In this document: one piece after another, positions 1 to 7,626 of the stretch
Layout: each line of letters opens with the position of its first letter
Position numbering within the stretch: position 1 is the first letter of the stretch
Assembly (NCBI RefSeq): GCF_042661025.1
Contig: NZ_JBHSWH010000001.1
Span: 2,170,001 to 2,234,000, forward strand
Direction of reading: 5' to 3'
DNA: 64,000 nucleotides
DNA from: Flexivirga alba
Lineage (GTDB): Bacteria > Actinomycetota > Actinomycetes > Actinomycetales > Dermatophilaceae
Notes under the pieces: generated by a model
The model's input: the letters and a program-made list of their open reading frames with translations, nothing else
Databases searched by the model: none
Told to the model about the DNA's origin: nothing
Translations under genes and position numbers: made by a program

Positions 1-213
1 CTCGCCGGCCTGGCGGCGGACCCCACGCTTGCGTCGACGGTCGTCTACGCCGCCGGCATGAGCAATCATCCAGATCTGGCGCTTTTCGCTACCAGTCCAC
101 AACTGGCCGGTGACCAGGTGCAGCGCAACGCGATCTGGTGGCAGCAGGCGGGGGCGGCTGTCTATGACGTGCCGACCGGTGTGCCGAGCGATTGCCTTTC
201 CCTGGCAGGTTAA
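1..213 (+). CDS. C-terminal fragment of an unidentified protein
   Basis: An open frame enters at base 1 and stops at TAA 211-213, giving the last 70 residues of a protein whose start lies outside the window. The fragment is Ala-rich, contains an IWWQQAG stretch and ends in PSDCLSLAG. I recognise no catalytic motif and no family. It reads in the same direction as rmlB, whose start is 80 bases downstream, so it may belong to the same cell-envelope gene group, but that is only inference from position. Confidence 0.5.
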   Translation, partial: LAGLAADPTLASTVVYAAGMSNHPDLALFATSPQLAGDQVQRNAIWWQQAGAAVYDVPTGVPSDCLSLAG

Positions 214-293
214 TCGGGCACTTGGTCGACACGCGCCGGCCGGTCGGGGTCACACCCGGCCGGCCGGTCGCACGCCCGGTTAGCATTCCGAAC

Positions 294-1295
294 ATGCGCA
301 TCCTGGTCACCGGCGGAGCCGGCTTCATCGGCAGCAACTTCGTGCACCTGACCGCGGCGACGCGGCCCGACGTGCAGCAGACGGTGCTGGATGCGTTCAC
401 GTATGCCGGAGACCGTGCGTCGCTGGCCGGTCTCGAGGACAGAATCGAGATCGTCGAGGGCGACGTCGCGGACGCTGAGGTGGTGGACCGGCTGGTGGCC
501 GACGCCGATGCGGTCGTGCACTTCGCCGCCGAGTCGCACAACGACAATTCGCTCGCCGACCCGTCGCCGTTCGTGCGCACCAACCTGATCGGCACGTTCA
601 CCCTGCTGGAAGCGGTCCGTAAGCACGAAGTGCGCTACCACCACATCTCGACCGACGAGGTGTATGGCGATCTCGAGCTCGACGATCCGGGGCGTTTCAC
701 CGAGGCCACGCCATACAACCCGAGTAGTCCCTACTCCTCGACCAAGGCCGGCAGCGACCTGATGGTCCGCGCCTGGGTGCGCTCCTTCGGGGTGCGCGCG
801 ACGATCAGCAACTGCTCCAACAACTACGGCCCGCGCCAGCACGTCGAGAAGTTCATCCCGCGGCAGATCACCAACATCATCGACGGCGTCCGCCCCAAGC
901 TGTATGGCGATGGGCTCAACGTGCGTGACTGGATCCATGTCGATGACCACAATCGCGCGGTCTGGACGATCCTGGAGCGCGGCGAGATCGGGCAGACCTA
1001 TCTCATCGGAGCCAACGGTGAGAAGAACAACAAAGAGGTCATCGAGCAGATCCTGACCGGCATGGGCAAGGACGCTCACGACTACGACCACGTCACCGAT
1101 CGGGCGGGACACGATCGGCGCTACGCGATCGACTCGACCATGTTGCGCGAAAAGCTTGGCTGGGCACCGGAGTTCGCCGACTTCGACGCCGGCCTGGCCG
1201 CGACCATCGACTGGTATCGCGCCAACGAAGCCTGGTGGCGCCCGCAGAAGGCCGCAGCGGAAGCGAAATACACCGGCCAATCGGTGATCAGCTGA
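294..1295 (+). CDS. rmlB: dTDP-glucose 4,6-dehydratase RmlB
   Basis: RmlB converts dTDP-D-glucose to dTDP-4-keto-6-deoxy-D-glucose, the second step of dTDP-L-rhamnose synthesis, in the cytoplasm. The 333-residue product has the usual length. It begins MRILVTGGAGFIGSN, the GxxGxxG NAD-binding loop of extended short-chain dehydrogenases, and carries the STDEVYGDL segment and the YSSTK (YxxxK) catalytic motif near residue 145. The same frame is open upstream to base 192, but the dehydratase fold starts exactly at ATG 294. The stop overlaps the rmlD start (TGATG), so the two are translationally coupled. rmlA and rmlC are not in the window. Confidence 0.93.
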   Translation: MRILVTGGAGFIGSNFVHLTAATRPDVQQTVLDAFTYAGDRASLAGLEDRIEIVEGDVADAEVVDRLVADADAVVHFAAESHNDNSLADPSPFVRTNLIGTFTLLEAVRKHEVRYHHISTDEVYGDLELDDPGRFTEATPYNPSSPYSSTKAGSDLMVRAWVRSFGVRATISNCSNNYGPRQHVEKFIPRQITNIIDGVRPKLYGDGLNVRDWIHVDDHNRAVWTILERGEIGQTYLIGANGEKNNKEVIEQILTGMGKDAHDYDHVTDRAGHDRRYAIDSTMLREKLGWAPEFADFDAGLAATIDWYRANEAWWRPQKAAAEAKYTGQSVIS

Positions 1296-2125
1296 TGCGC
1301 TGGTTGGTGACCGGTGGCCGCGGCATGTTCGGCACCGACCTGGTTTTGCTGTTGCAGGAACGCGGCGAAGACGTCGTCGCAGTCGGCTCGGCCGAGTGCG
1401 ACATCCGGTCTCTTGATGCGGTGCGCGACACGATGCGGGACTTCGATGTCGTGGTCAACGCGGCGGCGTGGACTGCGGTCGATGACGCGGAATCCCATGA
1501 GCCGGAAGCCTTCGCCATCAACGCGACCGGCGCTCGCAACGTCGCACTCGTCGCAGCGGAGACCGGCGCCCGGATGGTGCACATCTCCACCGACTACGTC
1601 TTCGACGGCACCGCCACTGAGCCCTACGCGCCGGATCACCCGCAGGCGCCGCGGTCGGCCTACGGGCGCACCAAGGCGGCGGGGGAGTGGGCCATCCGGA
1701 CCACGAACCCGGACGCGCTGATCGTGCGCACTGCCTGGCTGTATGGCGAGCACGGCCCCAACTTCGTCAAGACGATGCAACGCCTGGCCGGTCAGCACGA
1801 CACCCTGAACGTGGTCGATGACCAGATCGGTCAGCCCACCTGGACCAAGGATCTGGCGGCGTATGTCGTCGAGCTCGTCACCTCGGGGAAGCCCGGCGGC
1901 TACTACCACGGCACGTCGGACGGGACGACGACATGGTGCGGCTTCACCCGGGAGATCTTCCGGTTGTCCGGGTGGGACCCGGAGCGCGTGAAGCCCTGCA
2001 CGACAGCGGATTTCCCGCGGCCGGCACCCCGCCCGGCGTTGAGCGTGCTGCGACACGACGCCGGCCCGGCAGTTCGGCGTTGGGACGCGGCTCTCGCGGA
2101 GTATCTGGTGGCCTGCGACCACTGA
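1295..2125 (+). CDS. rmlD: dTDP-4-dehydrorhamnose reductase RmlD
   Basis: RmlD reduces dTDP-4-keto-L-rhamnose to dTDP-L-rhamnose with NAD(P)H. The 276-residue product starts MRWLVTGGRGMFGTDL (nucleotide-binding loop). It has VVNAAAWTAVDDAE and HISTDYVFDG, both typical of RmlD, followed by a YGRTK (YxxxK) active site near residue 125. ATG 1295 overlaps the rmlB stop by one base; the frame is open further upstream but that part is inside rmlB. Together with rmlB this supplies most of the rhamnose pathway for the cell-surface glycan made by the genes that follow. It ends 18 bases before a convergent AcpS-like gene. Confidence 0.92.
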   Translation: MRWLVTGGRGMFGTDLVLLLQERGEDVVAVGSAECDIRSLDAVRDTMRDFDVVVNAAAWTAVDDAESHEPEAFAINATGARNVALVAAETGARMVHISTDYVFDGTATEPYAPDHPQAPRSAYGRTKAAGEWAIRTTNPDALIVRTAWLYGEHGPNFVKTMQRLAGQHDTLNVVDDQIGQPTWTKDLAAYVVELVTSGKPGGYYHGTSDGTTTWCGFTREIFRLSGWDPERVKPCTTADFPRPAPRPALSVLRHDAGPAVRRWDAALAEYLVACDH

Positions 2126-2143
2126 GCGAGCGACCGCCGCTGG

Positions 2144-2611
2144 TCAACCAGCTTCGTCCAGCGAGCGCTCGACGCCGATGACCGTCGCGACCGCGACGCT
2201 TCCGTCCTGTGAGATCGACACTTGCACGTCGCCGATCCCACGCTCCTCAGCGATTTGCAGTGCGATTCCGGTCAGGTTCAGCCTGAGCCATCCACCGGGC
2301 ACACCGACGACCTCCATGTCGAGCCACTCGGGCATGATCGCCGTCGGACGCAACATCTTCAGAGCGGCTTCCTTCGCACAGAAGCGTCCGGCGAGCCTGG
2401 CTGCGAGCAGATGTGGCTCTGTGTCGTAACCGCCGCACGTGTGAATCTCCTGTGCCGTAAAGGTGCGGTCGAGAAATGTGCGGCCGTGCCTTCGGATGGA
2501 TGCCTCAACTGAGCTGACATCTCGCGTTTCGGTGCCGACGCGGACATTGAAAGGGAGCGCACGTGAGTGCCGCGCATCGGACGGGGACCGCGGGTCCGTG
2601 TCAGTCATCAA
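2144..2611 (-). CDS. AcpS-like 4'-phosphopantetheinyl transferase
   Basis: A 155-residue protein of the AcpS fold, which transfers 4'-phosphopantetheine from CoA to a carrier-protein serine. Support is the segment FLDRTFTAQEI followed by AARLAGRFCAKEAALKML, matching the family pattern RFaaKEAxxKAL with its metal-binding Glu. A C-terminal VSISQDGSVAVA corresponds to the usual SISHdxxxAxA. Two positions are odd: the N-terminal GxD metal-ligand motif reads VGTETRD, with Glu where Asp is usual, and the His of SxSH is Gln. It may therefore be a specialised transferase rather than the housekeeping AcpS. It is divergent from the first phosphatase gene. The first 20 residues look non-conserved, so a later start is possible. 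Confidence 0.7.
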   Translation of the reverse strand: MMTDTDPRSPSDARHSRALPFNVRVGTETRDVSSVEASIRRHGRTFLDRTFTAQEIHTCGGYDTEPHLLAARLAGRFCAKEAALKMLRPTAIMPEWLDMEVVGVPGGWLRLNLTGIALQIAEERGIGDVQVSISQDGSVAVATVIGVERSLDEAG

Positions 2612-2780
2612 GCCCTCTCCCAGTGGGTTTCCGTGCGTGGTACCCGACCGGCTCCGACGGTGGGTAAAGAAAGGGTAAGGTTCGCATGATTGGCGCGGCT
2701 AGGCAAAATGCTGCGACCGATCAAGTTCACAAAAAACCGGCGGTGTTCACCAGGCCCGGCGCAGCCGTGAAGGAGATGAC

Positions 2781-3368
2781 GTGACCAACGAGCAGGGCAG
2801 GATCCTGATCGTGTGCACCGGCAATGTATGCCGGTCGCCCTACATCGAGCGGTTGCTCACGGTCGGGATGCGCGGCCTCGACGTCGGGGTGTCCAGCGCA
2901 GGCACCCGTGCGCTGGCCGGTAAGCCCATGGACCAGGGATCGGCACGCCTGCTGAAGGACGCCGGCATCGGCACCGACGACTTCGTCGCGCGGCAGCTGA
3001 CTCCCGCGATGCTGGCCGAGGCCGATCTGGTGCTGACTGCGACGCGCGAGCACCGGCGCGAGGTGGTCCAGCTCGAGCCGAAGGCGTTGCGCTACACGCA
3101 CGCTGTCGACGACTTCAGTGATCTGGTCGCGGCGGCGGACCTGCGGAACGCATCCTTCCTCGAGTCGCAGGGCGCACCGATGATCGCCAAGCTGGCTTCG
3201 CGCGCCCAGTCCGCGCGCGGCGAGGTCGCCGCCCGCGTGGCGGAGGACTCCGGGATCGTGGACCCGTTCCGGCAACCGGACAGTGTCTTCATGTTGATGG
3301 CACAACAGGTCGGCGAAGTGCTCCCGCGGATTGTCCGTGCCGCCCACGAGGTTGCCGTCAGCTGCTGA
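2781..3368 (+). CDS. Low-molecular-weight protein-tyrosine phosphatase, copy 1 of 4
   Basis: The 195-residue product begins with the CX5R(S/T) phosphate-binding loop VCTGNVCRSP near residue 12. Later it carries IVDPF, which supplies the general-acid Asp of the LMW-PTP family. Such enzymes (Wzb, Etp, CapC types) dephosphorylate tyrosines of bacterial polysaccharide kinases; a Wzc-like kinase lies at 24.7-26.1 kb in the same locus. GTG 2781 is preceded by a strong GAAGGAG ribosome site. At about 195 residues it is longer than the common 150-residue form. It is nearly identical (close to 88% by eye) to copy 4 at 5039-5623, so the array contains a recent duplication. Confidence 0.88.
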   Translation: MTNEQGRILIVCTGNVCRSPYIERLLTVGMRGLDVGVSSAGTRALAGKPMDQGSARLLKDAGIGTDDFVARQLTPAMLAEADLVLTATREHRREVVQLEPKALRYTHAVDDFSDLVAAADLRNASFLESQGAPMIAKLASRAQSARGEVAARVAEDSGIVDPFRQPDSVFMLMAQQVGEVLPRIVRAAHEVAVSC

Positions 3369-3632
3369 GCCGCGTTCGTCCGGGCACGGTGGTCGCCACT
3401 ACCGGCACGATCTTGCAGCGGTGAAGAAAGTCCGCGAGTTCTCCCGAGGTTGGCGTCGACGGCTTTACTTGATCTTTGCCGAAGCATTACCATTGGGCCT
3501 AGTTTCAGCTCTTCGGTCTCTGCCTCTTCCTCCTGCTGCTTTTTCGTGCCCTTCTGCGCGTCTGCGGAAGGGCTTGGTCGAGGTTTGGTGACGGCCCCCC
3601 GTGAGAGTTCATAGAGCGATTCACTGGGAAGG

Positions 3633-4244
3633 GTGGGGACATTGAAGGACGCTGGGCGGATTTTGGTGGTGTGTAGGGGGAATGTCTGCCAATCGCCATA
3701 CATCGAGCGGTTGCTCGCGGCCCGCTTGCGCGACTTGGACGTCGACGTGTCCAGCGCAGGCACCGCCGCGCTGGCCGGTCAGGGCATGCAGGATGACTCA
3801 GCGCGGCTGCTGAGGAAAGCAGGCATCGAGCCCGGCGATTTCGTCGCACGGCAACTCACGGCCGAGATGTTGTGGGATGCCGATCTGGTGCTGACTGCGA
3901 CGCGCGAGATCCGTCGCGAAGTCGTGCGATTGGAGCCAAAGGCGCTGCGCTACACCCACGCCCTCATCGATTTCGGTGACCTGGTCGCCGGCGCCGACCT
4001 GGGCAACCCGACGATCACGGAAGCCGCGAACGCAACCCGGGTTGGCAAATTGGCAGCGCGCGCCATCACCGGCCGCGGCGAAGTCACAGCGCGTCGTGCG
4101 GTTGACGCCGCGATCGTGGACCCGTACCAGAAGCGTGGCCGTGAGTATGCCGCGATGGCACAGCAGGTCGGAGCGGTCCTGCCGCGCCTCGTGGGTGCCG
4201 CGCACGACGTCATCTCGGCCGCGGACCTCTACGCGCACTGGTGA
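3633..4244 (+). CDS. LMW-PTP paralogue lacking the P-loop arginine, copy 2 of 4
   Basis: A 203-residue paralogue of the flanking phosphatases, sharing the YIERLL, SSAGT, DLVLTATRE and LEPKALRYTHA blocks. Its signature loop reads VCRGNVCQSP: the arginine of CX5R, which binds the substrate phosphate in all active members, is glutamine (codon caa), and the first X residue is Arg instead of Thr. The general-acid motif IVDPY is kept. On established mechanism the protein should be catalytically dead or strongly impaired, perhaps a phosphotyrosine-binding decoy or regulator. Start is GTG 3633 or TTG 3642; the ribosome-site context GGGAAGGGTGG does not decide it. The 264 bases before it hold no gene I can support. 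Confidence 0.85.
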   Translation: MGTLKDAGRILVVCRGNVCQSPYIERLLAARLRDLDVDVSSAGTAALAGQGMQDDSARLLRKAGIEPGDFVARQLTAEMLWDADLVLTATREIRREVVRLEPKALRYTHALIDFGDLVAGADLGNPTITEAANATRVGKLAARAITGRGEVTARRAVDAAIVDPYQKRGREYAAMAQQVGAVLPRLVGAAHDVISAADLYAHW

Positions 4245-4331
4245 CCGACTGAGCCGATCAGCGCCCACTGAGCACAGCCACTGAGAGCAATTTCTCAGGA
4301 GCGTTGCAGGCGGCGGTGCCAAGCTGGAGTC

Positions 4332-4934
4332 ATGTTGCCTGATCTCATCCTCGTCGTGTGCACCGGGAATGTATGTCGTTCTCCGTACGTCGAATTCACG
4401 CTGCGAGACGCGCTCGCCGATTGGGTGCGGATCGGCAGCGCAGGCACCGAGGCGCTGGTCGGGGAGCCGGTCGATCCCGGCGCTGACGAGTTGCTCGCAG
4501 CCGGCGGCATCGACGCCGACGGTTTCGCGGCTCGGCAGGTGACCGCCGATCTGGTGCGGGAGTCCACGTTGATCCTGACGGCGACCCGCAGTCAGCGCAC
4601 CCAGGTCGTGCGCATGGAGACGAGTGGGCTGCGCAAGACCTTCGCGTTGATCGACTTCAGCGACATCGTCGCGCAGTTGGACTTCGCGCAATTGCAGCCG
4701 TCGTTCATGGATCCGCCGGACCTGTCACCCCTGGGGTTGCTGGTCAGCGGCGCAGCGCGGCACCTCGGGCGCATCACCCCGCGGTCGGCGGACAAGGCGG
4801 ACATCGTGGATCCGTTCGGTCAGGGCAACCGCGCCTTCAAACAGATGCAGCAGCAGATCGACGATGCCCTGCCGCCGGTGGTCACTGCGGTGACACACCT
4901 CTATTCGGGTCGGGCGCACACCAGGGCTTCGTGA
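4332..4934 (+). CDS. Low-molecular-weight protein-tyrosine phosphatase, copy 3 of 4
   Basis: A 200-residue LMW-PTP and the most diverged member of the array. It has an intact signature loop (VCTGNVCRSP) near residue 9, the IGSAGTEAL block, and DIVDPFG for the general-acid Asp. The start ATG 4332 gives MLPDLILVVCTGN, matching the beginning of the fold. It is probably active against phosphotyrosine on the locus kinase or on another envelope enzyme. A short intergenic repeat copy (4955-5014) separates it from copy 4. Confidence 0.87.
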   Translation: MLPDLILVVCTGNVCRSPYVEFTLRDALADWVRIGSAGTEALVGEPVDPGADELLAAGGIDADGFAARQVTADLVRESTLILTATRSQRTQVVRMETSGLRKTFALIDFSDIVAQLDFAQLQPSFMDPPDLSPLGLLVSGAARHLGRITPRSADKADIVDPFGQGNRAFKQMQQQIDDALPPVVTAVTHLYSGRAHTRAS

Positions 4935-4954
4935 CGATGCCCCGGTGAGCGAAA

Positions 4955-5014
4955 CCAAGGTGGTCGAGTGCCGGAGGAGCGAAGCGGGGGAGGTGTATCG
5001 AGACCGCGGCCTCA
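4955..5014. repeat. Mosaic intergenic repeat, single copy
   Basis: The segment runs from an AAGGTGGTCGAGTGCCGGAG core through GGAGCGAAGCGGGGGAGG to TGTATCGAGACC. The same modules recur in the gaps at 28.15, 29.6-29.95, 34.07, 34.6, 40.25-40.56 and 42.9-43.04 kb, in both orientations. Here it lies between two phosphatase genes, immediately before the start of copy 4. It contains no gene. Confidence 0.8.
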
Positions 5015-5038
5015 ACTGGCCTCGGTTACATTGAGCCG

Positions 5039-5623
5039 GTGAGCGCAGGTGGACGGATCTTGGTGGTGTGCACCGGCAATGTATGCCGGTCGCCCTACAT
5101 CGAGCGGTTGCTCACGGTCGGGATGCGCGGCCTCGACGTCGAGGTGTCCAGCGCAGGCACCCGTGCGCTGGTCAGTAAGCCCATGGACCCGGGGTCGGCA
5201 CGCCTGCTGAAGGACGCCGGCATCGGCACCGACGACTTCGTCTCGCGGCAGCTGACTCCCGTCATGCTGGCCGAAGCCGATCTGGTGCTGACCGCGACGC
5301 GCGAGCACCGGCGCGAGGTGGTCCAGCTCGAGCCGAAGGCGTTGCGCTACACGCACGCTGTCGACGACTTCAGTGATCTGGTCGCGGCGGCGGACCTGCG
5401 GCACGCATCCTTCCTCGAGTCGTCCGGAGCGCCGCTGGTCGTCAAGCTGGCCGCCCGCGCCCAGTCCGCGCGCGGCGAGGTCGGCGCACGCGTCGCCGAG
5501 GACTCCGGCATCGTCGACCCGTTCCGTCAGGACGACAGTGTCTTTGCGTCCATGGCAGCGCAGGTGGGCGAGGTCCTTCCGCGCATCGTGCGCTCCGCAC
5601 ACGAGGTCGCCGTCAGTCGCTGA
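5039..5623 (+). CDS. Low-molecular-weight protein-tyrosine phosphatase, copy 4 of 4
   Basis: A 194-residue LMW-PTP with an intact CX5R loop (VCTGNVCRSP) and IVDPF general-acid motif. It is nearly identical to copy 1, with differences concentrated at the extreme N-terminus and around residues 125-170, so the pair arose by a recent duplication or is kept similar by gene conversion. The start GTG 5039 follows a repeat copy and has only a weak ribosome site; it is chosen by homology to copy 1. It is the last phosphatase before the nucleotide-sugar dehydrogenase that opens the next operon. Confidence 0.87.
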   Translation: MSAGGRILVVCTGNVCRSPYIERLLTVGMRGLDVEVSSAGTRALVSKPMDPGSARLLKDAGIGTDDFVSRQLTPVMLAEADLVLTATREHRREVVQLEPKALRYTHAVDDFSDLVAAADLRHASFLESSGAPLVVKLAARAQSARGEVGARVAEDSGIVDPFRQDDSVFASMAAQVGEVLPRIVRSAHEVAVSR

Positions 5624-5719
5624 TGGCCGGCCGCTCGGCCACTATCGAAGACTGAGTGCGGGAATACGAGCGGCACCAGCTAATGTGTCCGCGGGAGTAT
5701 GAGATATGGAGCCATCTGA

Positions 5720-7030
5720 GTGAAAATCACGGTTGTCGGGCTGGGTAAAATCGGTTTACCTCTCGCTGTCCAATTCGCGCGATCCGGTCACCAAGTGTTC
5801 GGCGCAGACGTCAGCCAGCGAGTGGTGGACCAAGTGAACGACGGGAATGAACCATTTCCCGGCGAGGAGCACCTGCAGGAGTACCTCGCAGAGGTCGTGT
5901 CGGCAGGGCAGCTGACCGCCACCACGGACACCACCACAGCAGTCTCCAATAGCGACGCCGTCGTGGTCGTGGTGCCCCTGTTCGTCGACGACGGGGCGCG
6001 CCCCGACTTCGGCTGGATGGACAGTGCAACCGATGACATCGCGCGCGGTCTGACGACGGGCACGCTCGTGATCTACGAGACGACGCTGCCGGTCGGGACG
6101 ACGCGCACGCGCTGGAAGCCGAAACTGGAGCAGGGCTCCGGACTCACCGAAGGCACCGACTTCCACCTGGTCTTCTCGCCGGAGCGGGTGCTCACCGGCC
6201 GGGTCTTCGCCGACCTGCGCAAATACCCGAAGCTCGTCGGCGGTCTCAGCGACGACGGCGGGAAGGCGGCCACCGCGTTCTACGAGCAGGTGCTGCAATT
6301 CGACGAACGACCCGACCTCGAGCGTGGCAACGGCGTGTGGGACCTCGGGTCCGCCGAAGCGGCCGAGATGGCGAAGCTGGCTGAGACCACCTACCGCGAC
6401 GTGAACATCGGCCTCGCCAACCAGTTCGGCAGGTTCGCCGCCAAGAACGGCATCGACGTCTATCAGGTCATCGAAGCCAGCAACTCCCAGCCCTACAGCC
6501 ACATCCATCGCCCGGGCATCGCCGTCGGCGGTCACTGCATCCCGGTCTACCCGCGGCTCTACCTGTGGAACGACCCCGACGCGACTGTGGTCCGCGCCGC
6601 GCGCGAGGCGAATGCTGCGATGCCGGCCTACACCGTCGGGCTCGCGGCGGGTGCCGCGGGCGGCAGCCTCACGGGAAAGACCGTCGCGGTGCTCGGTGCT
6701 TCGTACCGAGGCGGTGTGAAGGAGACGGCCTTCTCCGGGATCTTCGGCACCGTCGATGCGCTCCGCCAGGCGGGCGCCGTGGTGAAGGTGCACGATCCGA
6801 TGTATTCGGACGACGAACTCGCCGGGTTCGGTTGGGACGCTTATGAATTGGGCTCGCCGACGGACGTCGTGATCGTGCAGGCGGACCATGCGGCGTATGC
6901 CGGACTGAGTGCCGACGACGTGCCCGGTGCGACGGTGGTCGTGGACGGCCGCAAGATCCTGGACCGCGCGAGTTTCCCGGACACGGCATTTCTTGTCGTC
7001 GGCAAGGCGCCCGAGCAGGCGCAGGCGTGA
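5720..7030 (+). CDS. wbpA: UDP-N-acetylglucosamine/mannosamine 6-dehydrogenase (WbpA/WecC type)
   Basis: A 436-residue UDP-sugar dehydrogenase that oxidises C6 of the sugar to a carboxylate with two NAD+. It has the N-terminal GLGKIGLPLA Rossmann loop, the ETTLPVGTT and FSPERVLTG blocks, and the catalytic-cysteine motif VGGHCIPVYP near residue 275. The C-terminal domain contains LGASYRGGVKE. GTG 5720 is the start. It overlaps the acetyltransferase that follows (GTGA) and heads a cluster with WbpD, WbpE and WbpB homologues. This points to UDP-GlcNAc 6-dehydrogenase activity, the first step towards UDP-2,3-diacetamido-2,3-dideoxy-glucuronate. A WecC-like role on ManNAc is the alternative. Confidence 0.88.
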   Translation: MKITVVGLGKIGLPLAVQFARSGHQVFGADVSQRVVDQVNDGNEPFPGEEHLQEYLAEVVSAGQLTATTDTTTAVSNSDAVVVVVPLFVDDGARPDFGWMDSATDDIARGLTTGTLVIYETTLPVGTTRTRWKPKLEQGSGLTEGTDFHLVFSPERVLTGRVFADLRKYPKLVGGLSDDGGKAATAFYEQVLQFDERPDLERGNGVWDLGSAEAAEMAKLAETTYRDVNIGLANQFGRFAAKNGIDVYQVIEASNSQPYSHIHRPGIAVGGHCIPVYPRLYLWNDPDATVVRAAREANAAMPAYTVGLAAGAAGGSLTGKTVAVLGASYRGGVKETAFSGIFGTVDALRQAGAVVKVHDPMYSDDELAGFGWDAYELGSPTDVVIVQADHAAYAGLSADDVPGATVVVDGRKILDRASFPDTAFLVVGKAPEQAQA

Positions 7031-7626
7031 CAGCGCGGATCGTCGATTCGGCCGACGTCGCGCCCAGTGCGCAGATCGGGGACGGTTCGTCCATCTGGCA
7101 TCTTGCGCAGGTGCGCGAGGATGCCGTGCTGGGTAGGGACTGCATCGTCGGCCGTGGAGCGTACGTCGGCACCGGCGTGCGTATGGGTGACTCCTGCAAG
7201 CTGCAGAACTACGCCCTCGTCTACGAGCCGGCGGTGCTGGAAGACGGCGTATTCGTCGGCCCAGCAGCGGTTTTCACCAATGACCACTACCCTCGCTCGA
7301 TCAGCCCCGACGGCCCGCTCAAGCGCGGTGACGACTGGGAGGCTGTGGGAGTGACCTGCCGCACCGGTGCATCGATCGGGGCGCGCGCCGTGTGCGTCGC
7401 ACCCGTGACGATCGGCCGATGGGCGATGGTCGCCGCCGGCGCCGTCGTCATCTCGGACGTGCCCGACTTCGCACTGGTAGCAGGCGTGCCCGCACGCCGC
7501 ATCCGCTGGGTGGGCCGAGCGGGGGAGCCACTGGAGCGAGTGGATGAGCACAGCTGGCGCTGCCCGCGCACCGGCGAAACCTACATCGAACACAACGAGA
7601 CTCTGACGGAGACACCAGCATCATGA
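7027..7626 (+). CDS. wbpD: UDP-3-amino-sugar N-acetyltransferase (WbpD type)
   Basis: A 199-residue left-handed beta-helix (hexapeptide-repeat) acetyltransferase, showing repeats such as IGDGSSIWHLAQV, VLGRDCIVGRGAYVG and VTIGRWAMVAAGAVV. The block VYEPAVLEDGVFVGP followed by FTNDHYPR is characteristic of WbpD/WlbB enzymes, which acetylate the 3-amino group of UDP-GlcNAc3NA. The C-terminal WRCPRTGETY extension is also typical of this group. GTG 7027 overlaps the upstream stop, and its own stop overlaps the next start, so it sits in the middle of a coupled operon with the matching dehydrogenase and aminotransferase. Confidence 0.88.
   Translation: MTARIVDSADVAPSAQIGDGSSIWHLAQVREDAVLGRDCIVGRGAYVGTGVRMGDSCKLQNYALVYEPAVLEDGVFVGPAAVFTNDHYPRSISPDGPLKRGDDWEAVGVTCRTGASIGARAVCVAPVTIGRWAMVAAGAVVISDVPDFALVAGVPARRIRWVGRAGEPLERVDEHSWRCPRTGETYIEHNETLTETPAS

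Noticed and set aside
3369..3632. A gene in the 264-base gap between phosphatase copies 1 and 2
   Set aside because: Only short frames without a ribosome site or recognisable protein pattern are present. The gap includes a pyrimidine-rich stretch near 3510-3550 whose role I cannot tell.
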